A DNA stretch of 7,261 nucleotides. Origin: Methanocrinis alkalitolerans (GTDB lineage: Archaea > Halobacteriota > Methanosarcinia > Methanotrichales > Methanotrichaceae). The notes beneath the pieces are model-generated. The model did not search any database. It saw only the letters and a list, made by a program, of their open reading frames with translations, and was not told the origin of the DNA. A program made the position numbers and the translations under genes. Shown piece by piece: positions 5,419 through 7,261 of this stretch (position 1 is the stretch's first letter; each line of letters starts with the position of its first letter). Where the stretch lies: contig NZ_JARFPL010000063.1 of assembly GCF_029167205.1 (NCBI RefSeq), forward strand, positions 1 through 7,261, written 5' to 3'.

Positions 5419-5465
5419 GGTTCTCCTCAAAGCCCTCATCCGAGGGCAGACTCCGCCTGAGAACC
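5419..5465 (-). promoter_or_regulatory. Nested stem-loop in the 5' leader of the 274-aa gene
   Basis: In minus-strand RNA the outer stem GGTTCTC/GAGAACC (5465-5459 with 5425-5419, 7 perfect pairs) encloses an inner hairpin GCCCTC-GGAT-GAGGGC (5447-5442 with 5437-5432, 6 pairs, 4-nt loop). An asymmetric internal loop separates the two. The outer stem ends 3 nt before the ribosome binding site. It may protect the message from decay or regulate translation. It matches no riboswitch class I recognise, and it is small for one. Confidence 0.45.
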
Positions 5466-5516
5466 ACGCCTGGAACTCAGGTTTTAGCCTCAAACATACC
5501 ATTGGTACTGTCTAAG

Positions 5517-5526
5517 TTATAAATAG
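5517..5526 (-). promoter_or_regulatory. TATA box of the 274-aa gene
   Basis: On the minus strand the sequence is CTATTTATAA. It predicts a transcript start near 5493-5497 and a leader of about 95 nt containing the nested stem-loop. TACCA-T-TGGTA, an 11-bp odd palindrome at 5497-5507, lies between the TATA box and the predicted start and could be an operator. The region further upstream is AT-rich. Confidence 0.5.
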
Positions 5527-5529
5527 TTA

Positions 5530-6035
5530 GTAATGTATATTAAGAAGGTATTTTAAGGGGTTTTGGTAAGTTTGATGGTTAAGGCGCTCTAATCGGAAGA
5601 GAGAGTACGTACAAATGGTCAGTAATTGAGATTTCTGAGACGGGGATTCGTTAGATTGATATCGATTCTGAATAATTAATATTCGTAGATACTTAATATT
5701 TAATTAATACATAAATCATGTGAATTTTTCGGAGGGGGCACAACGTCCAAGGCGCCGATAAAAAATTCTATGATGAGGCTCTGAGCCGAGGTACGATCTC
5801 CTGAAAGGCGCCATCAAATCGGCGGATCTTTCTCATCGGGTTGAGGCTCTGCGTCCCGATATCCTCGGAGGATCGGATGGATCCCGCCCCCGCGGCGAAC
5901 GCCTTCGCGACATTTTTCCCCACCATCTTTATGAAGAGATGCTCCGGATTCTTTCGAGGACCGAGGCGAGGTGCGGTCCGATGATGGGGGGGGCATCGAA
6001 TTCTGCCAAGTCGGATGGTTCCGGATAAGGCTTTC
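5530..6035. other. Long gene-poor region: AT-rich promoter DNA and GC-rich possible gene remnant
   Basis: Positions 5530-5730 are AT-rich, with repeated TTAATATT and AATTAAT tracts (about 5670-5705) and a GTACGTAC palindrome; they probably form the upstream promoter region of the 274-aa gene. From about 5735 to 6035 the sequence turns GC-rich. Several frames there stay open, including a minus-strand frame from 6049 to a TAG at 5768-5770 and another ending in TAA at 5931-5929. Neither has a ribosome binding site. An 8-base G run lies at 5986-5993. This looks like old coding sequence with frameshifts, into which or next to which the TnpB element settled, but no family is recognised. Confidence 0.3.
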
Positions 6036-6180
6036 AGGGGTGAACTACCCTACCCTAAAGGGTAGGGCTTCCCACTTCATCGCCAAGACTTGCATCACAG
6101 AAACGTGATGTAGAGGTTTTGACTCTATGGGCGCTACGGGCTGTTCCATCCCTGTGGAGAGAATGTTTACTGCTGCATTG
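6036..6180 (-). ncRNA. Predicted omega (guide) RNA overlapping the 3' end of tnpB
   Basis: IS200/IS605 elements are known to make a guide RNA from the 3' end of tnpB and the transposon right end, with the guide copied from the flanking DNA. Here the last 80 bases of the gene hold three neighbouring hairpins: TAGAG/CTCTA (6111-6127), CATCAC/GTGATG (6093-6110) and CCCTACCC/GGGTAGGG (6048-6067). The third runs into the stop codon. The guide would lie below about 6040, starting near CCCTGAAAGCC on the minus strand. The upstream limit is a guess, and the exact right end cannot be set from one copy. Confidence 0.5.
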
Positions 6181-7232
6181 TAGTCTCGGTTGGATGAGAA
6201 ACCGCAATAGGGACACTCATGGACTCTATCTGATAGTTCCTTTCTCACAATGCTACCGCAGAAGGAACACCTCTGTGAAGTGTTACGTGGGTCTACCACT
6301 ATCAGCTTTCGACCAGCACTTTGAGCCTTGTACGAAAGCATGAACATGAACCTTGACCAGGAGGCGTCGTGGATGTTTCTATGGATGCCTTTATTGTTGC
6401 CCTTTTCCTTCAAGCCCTTGACATCCAGATCCTCAGCACAGATGATATCATATCTGTTGACGTACATCCTGGAGAGCTTATGGAGGAAATCGGACCTCTG
6501 GTTATTGATCCGTTCATGGGCCTTGTCCAGCTTATCCACGAGTTTTCGGCGGTTATTGGAGCCTTTTTGAGCTCTAGAAAGCTTTTTCTGGATATTCTTG
6601 ACCTTTGTAGCAGCCTTCTCTGCGAACCTTGGATTATCCACCGAATTTCCATCGCTATCCACGACAAAGGATGTCAAGCCAACATCCAGACCTACGGCGT
6701 TACCTGTTTCAGATAACCACTTTGGTTCTTGCTCTGCCTGAATCAAAGCAAACCATCTATCGCCTGCACGCTTGATGATGACCGCCTTGATATTGCCTTC
6801 AACCTTCCGATGGAGCTTGATCTTTATCTCTCCAATCTTGGAGAGCTTCAGTATACTATGGTCCTGATCGAGCTTGAACCCCGACTGATTATAGTTCAGG
6901 GTATTGTACCACCCTTTACCCTTGAATCTAAGATGCCCCACCTTTCTGCCATTCTTCTTCAGAGCAGAGAGGCCCTTGATGTTGGACCAGAGGGTATAGT
7001 TGACCATCTGGAGGACCTTCGAATAGACATTGTTGAGGTTGGGATTCTCAGTCTTCAGAAGAGGAATTAGGTTTTGGGTATCATACGTTCTGAGCGTCTT
7101 ACCGCTTTCCCTTGCCTTGTTCATCTCCTCCAGTAGACGGTTGTAGAGCCATCTACAGGTATCCAGAGCCTCGACCAACTTCTGCTCTACTTCCCTACTG
7201 GGAAATATAGGATACCGGTAGCTGATAATCAT
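6045..7232 (-). CDS. tnpB: TnpB, RNA-guided nuclease of an IS200/IS605-type element, 395 aa
   Basis: TnpB is a small RuvC nuclease, related to the ancestor of Cas12, that cuts DNA next to a short transposon-adjacent motif using an omega RNA. The N-terminal helical part (YRYPIFPS...TCRWLYNRLLEEM) is typical of the OrfB helix-turn-helix region. The RuvC residues are present: D183 in GLDVG, E267 in CAEDLDVKGL and D350 in NRDYNAAVNIL. The zinc finger C322-x2-C325...C340-x2-C343 lies between E267 and D350. Length is normal for the family and no frameshift is seen, so the enzyme could be active. ATG 7232 gives the expected family N terminus and has GAGG 5 nt upstream. No tnpA is present in this window; the left end lies beyond 7261, so it may be a solo (IS1341-like) or a complete element. 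The last six codons lie in a perfect hairpin, a constraint from the overlapping RNA. Confidence 0.95.
   Translation of the reverse strand: MIISYRYPIFPSREVEQKLVEALDTCRWLYNRLLEEMNKARESGKTLRTYDTQNLIPLLKTENPNLNNVYSKVLQMVNYTLWSNIKGLSALKKNGRKVGHLRFKGKGWYNTLNYNQSGFKLDQDHSILKLSKIGEIKIKLHRKVEGNIKAVIIKRAGDRWFALIQAEQEPKWLSETGNAVGLDVGLTSFVVDSDGNSVDNPRFAEKAATKVKNIQKKLSRAQKGSNNRRKLVDKLDKAHERINNQRSDFLHKLSRMYVNRYDIICAEDLDVKGLKEKGNNKGIHRNIHDASWSRFMFMLSYKAQSAGRKLIVVDPRNTSQRCSFCGSIVRKELSDRVHECPYCGFSSNRDYNAAVNILSTGMEQPVAPIESKPLHHVSVMQVLAMKWEALPFRVG
6048..6067 (-). repeat. Perfect right-end hairpin at the tnpB stop codon
   Basis: CCCTACCC (6048-6055) and GGGTAGGG (6060-6067) form an 8-bp perfect stem with a 4-nt loop. 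It encodes the final LPFRVG residues and is followed on the minus strand by the TAG stop and TTCACCCC. Subterminal palindromes of this kind are what IS200/IS605 transposases recognise at the right end, and they also form the 3' end of the omega RNA scaffold. The cleavage point is probably within 10 nt of TAGTTCAC. Confidence 0.65.
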
Positions 7233-7261
7233 TTCTCCCTCTTCATCTGAGATTCTACATA

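Noticed and set aside
5814..5996. A 60-codon minus-strand frame rich in Arg, Gly, Ser and Pro
   Set aside because: No ribosome binding site, and the composition looks like an out-of-frame reading of GC-rich DNA; other frames in the same stretch look more protein-like.
1..7261. CRISPR array, tRNA or rRNA genes, toxin-antitoxin pair or defence operon
   Set aside because: No regularly spaced repeats, no cloverleaf or rRNA sequence, and no recognisable toxin, Cas or other defence protein apart from the transposon-type TnpB.

Overview
The window looks like chromosomal DNA of a methanogenic archaeon, most likely a Methanothrix (Methanosaeta)-type organism. That call rests on several things: archaeal TATA-like boxes (CTATTTAAA, CTATTTATAA) upstream of genes, strong GGAGG/GAGGTG ribosome binding sites, a run of secreted orphan proteins with short Sec signal peptides, a C-terminal tryptophan/di-cysteine motif that I associate from memory with Methanothrix surface proteins, and an archaeal-style IS200/IS605 TnpB. 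The genus is an inference, not proven by the sequence.

Layout. At the left edge (1-329, + strand) a promoter drives a 58-residue acidic coiled-coil protein. All other genes lie on the minus strand, so they are described here in transcription order. At the far right (7232-6045) is an intact-looking TnpB nuclease gene whose last codons form hairpins, the usual arrangement for an overlapping omega (guide) RNA. Next comes a long gene-poor stretch (6044-5401). Its GC-rich part may hold decayed coding sequence; its AT-rich part holds the promoter and a structured leader of the next gene. That gene (5400-4576) has the best ribosome binding site and the strongest codon bias in the window. It encodes a cysteine-free secreted protein of 274 residues, which I read as an abundant surface or sheath-like component (inference). 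A 12-pair stem-loop follows its stop codon, and then come two more secreted-protein genes only 15 nt apart (4480-3728 and 3712-2657). A 275-bp block bounded by 16-bp perfect inverted repeats (2662-2388) resembles a miniature inverted-repeat element and contains the likely promoter of the next gene (2357-1647), a secreted protein with a beta-sandwich-like domain. A fifth secreted protein gene (1309-407) ends the series.

How the parts may fit. Five consecutive exported proteins suggest a cell-envelope locus: one probable major subunit, two partners behind a possible attenuator, and two accessory proteins. The first three have no N-glycosylation sequon at all in about 875 residues. The last two have four and eight. 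That split suggests two different surface environments or fates. No enzymatic function can be assigned to any of the five from sequence alone. The window also contains a probable RNA-guided nuclease element (TnpB plus omega RNA) and a possible small non-autonomous element, so mobile DNA has shaped both sides of the locus.
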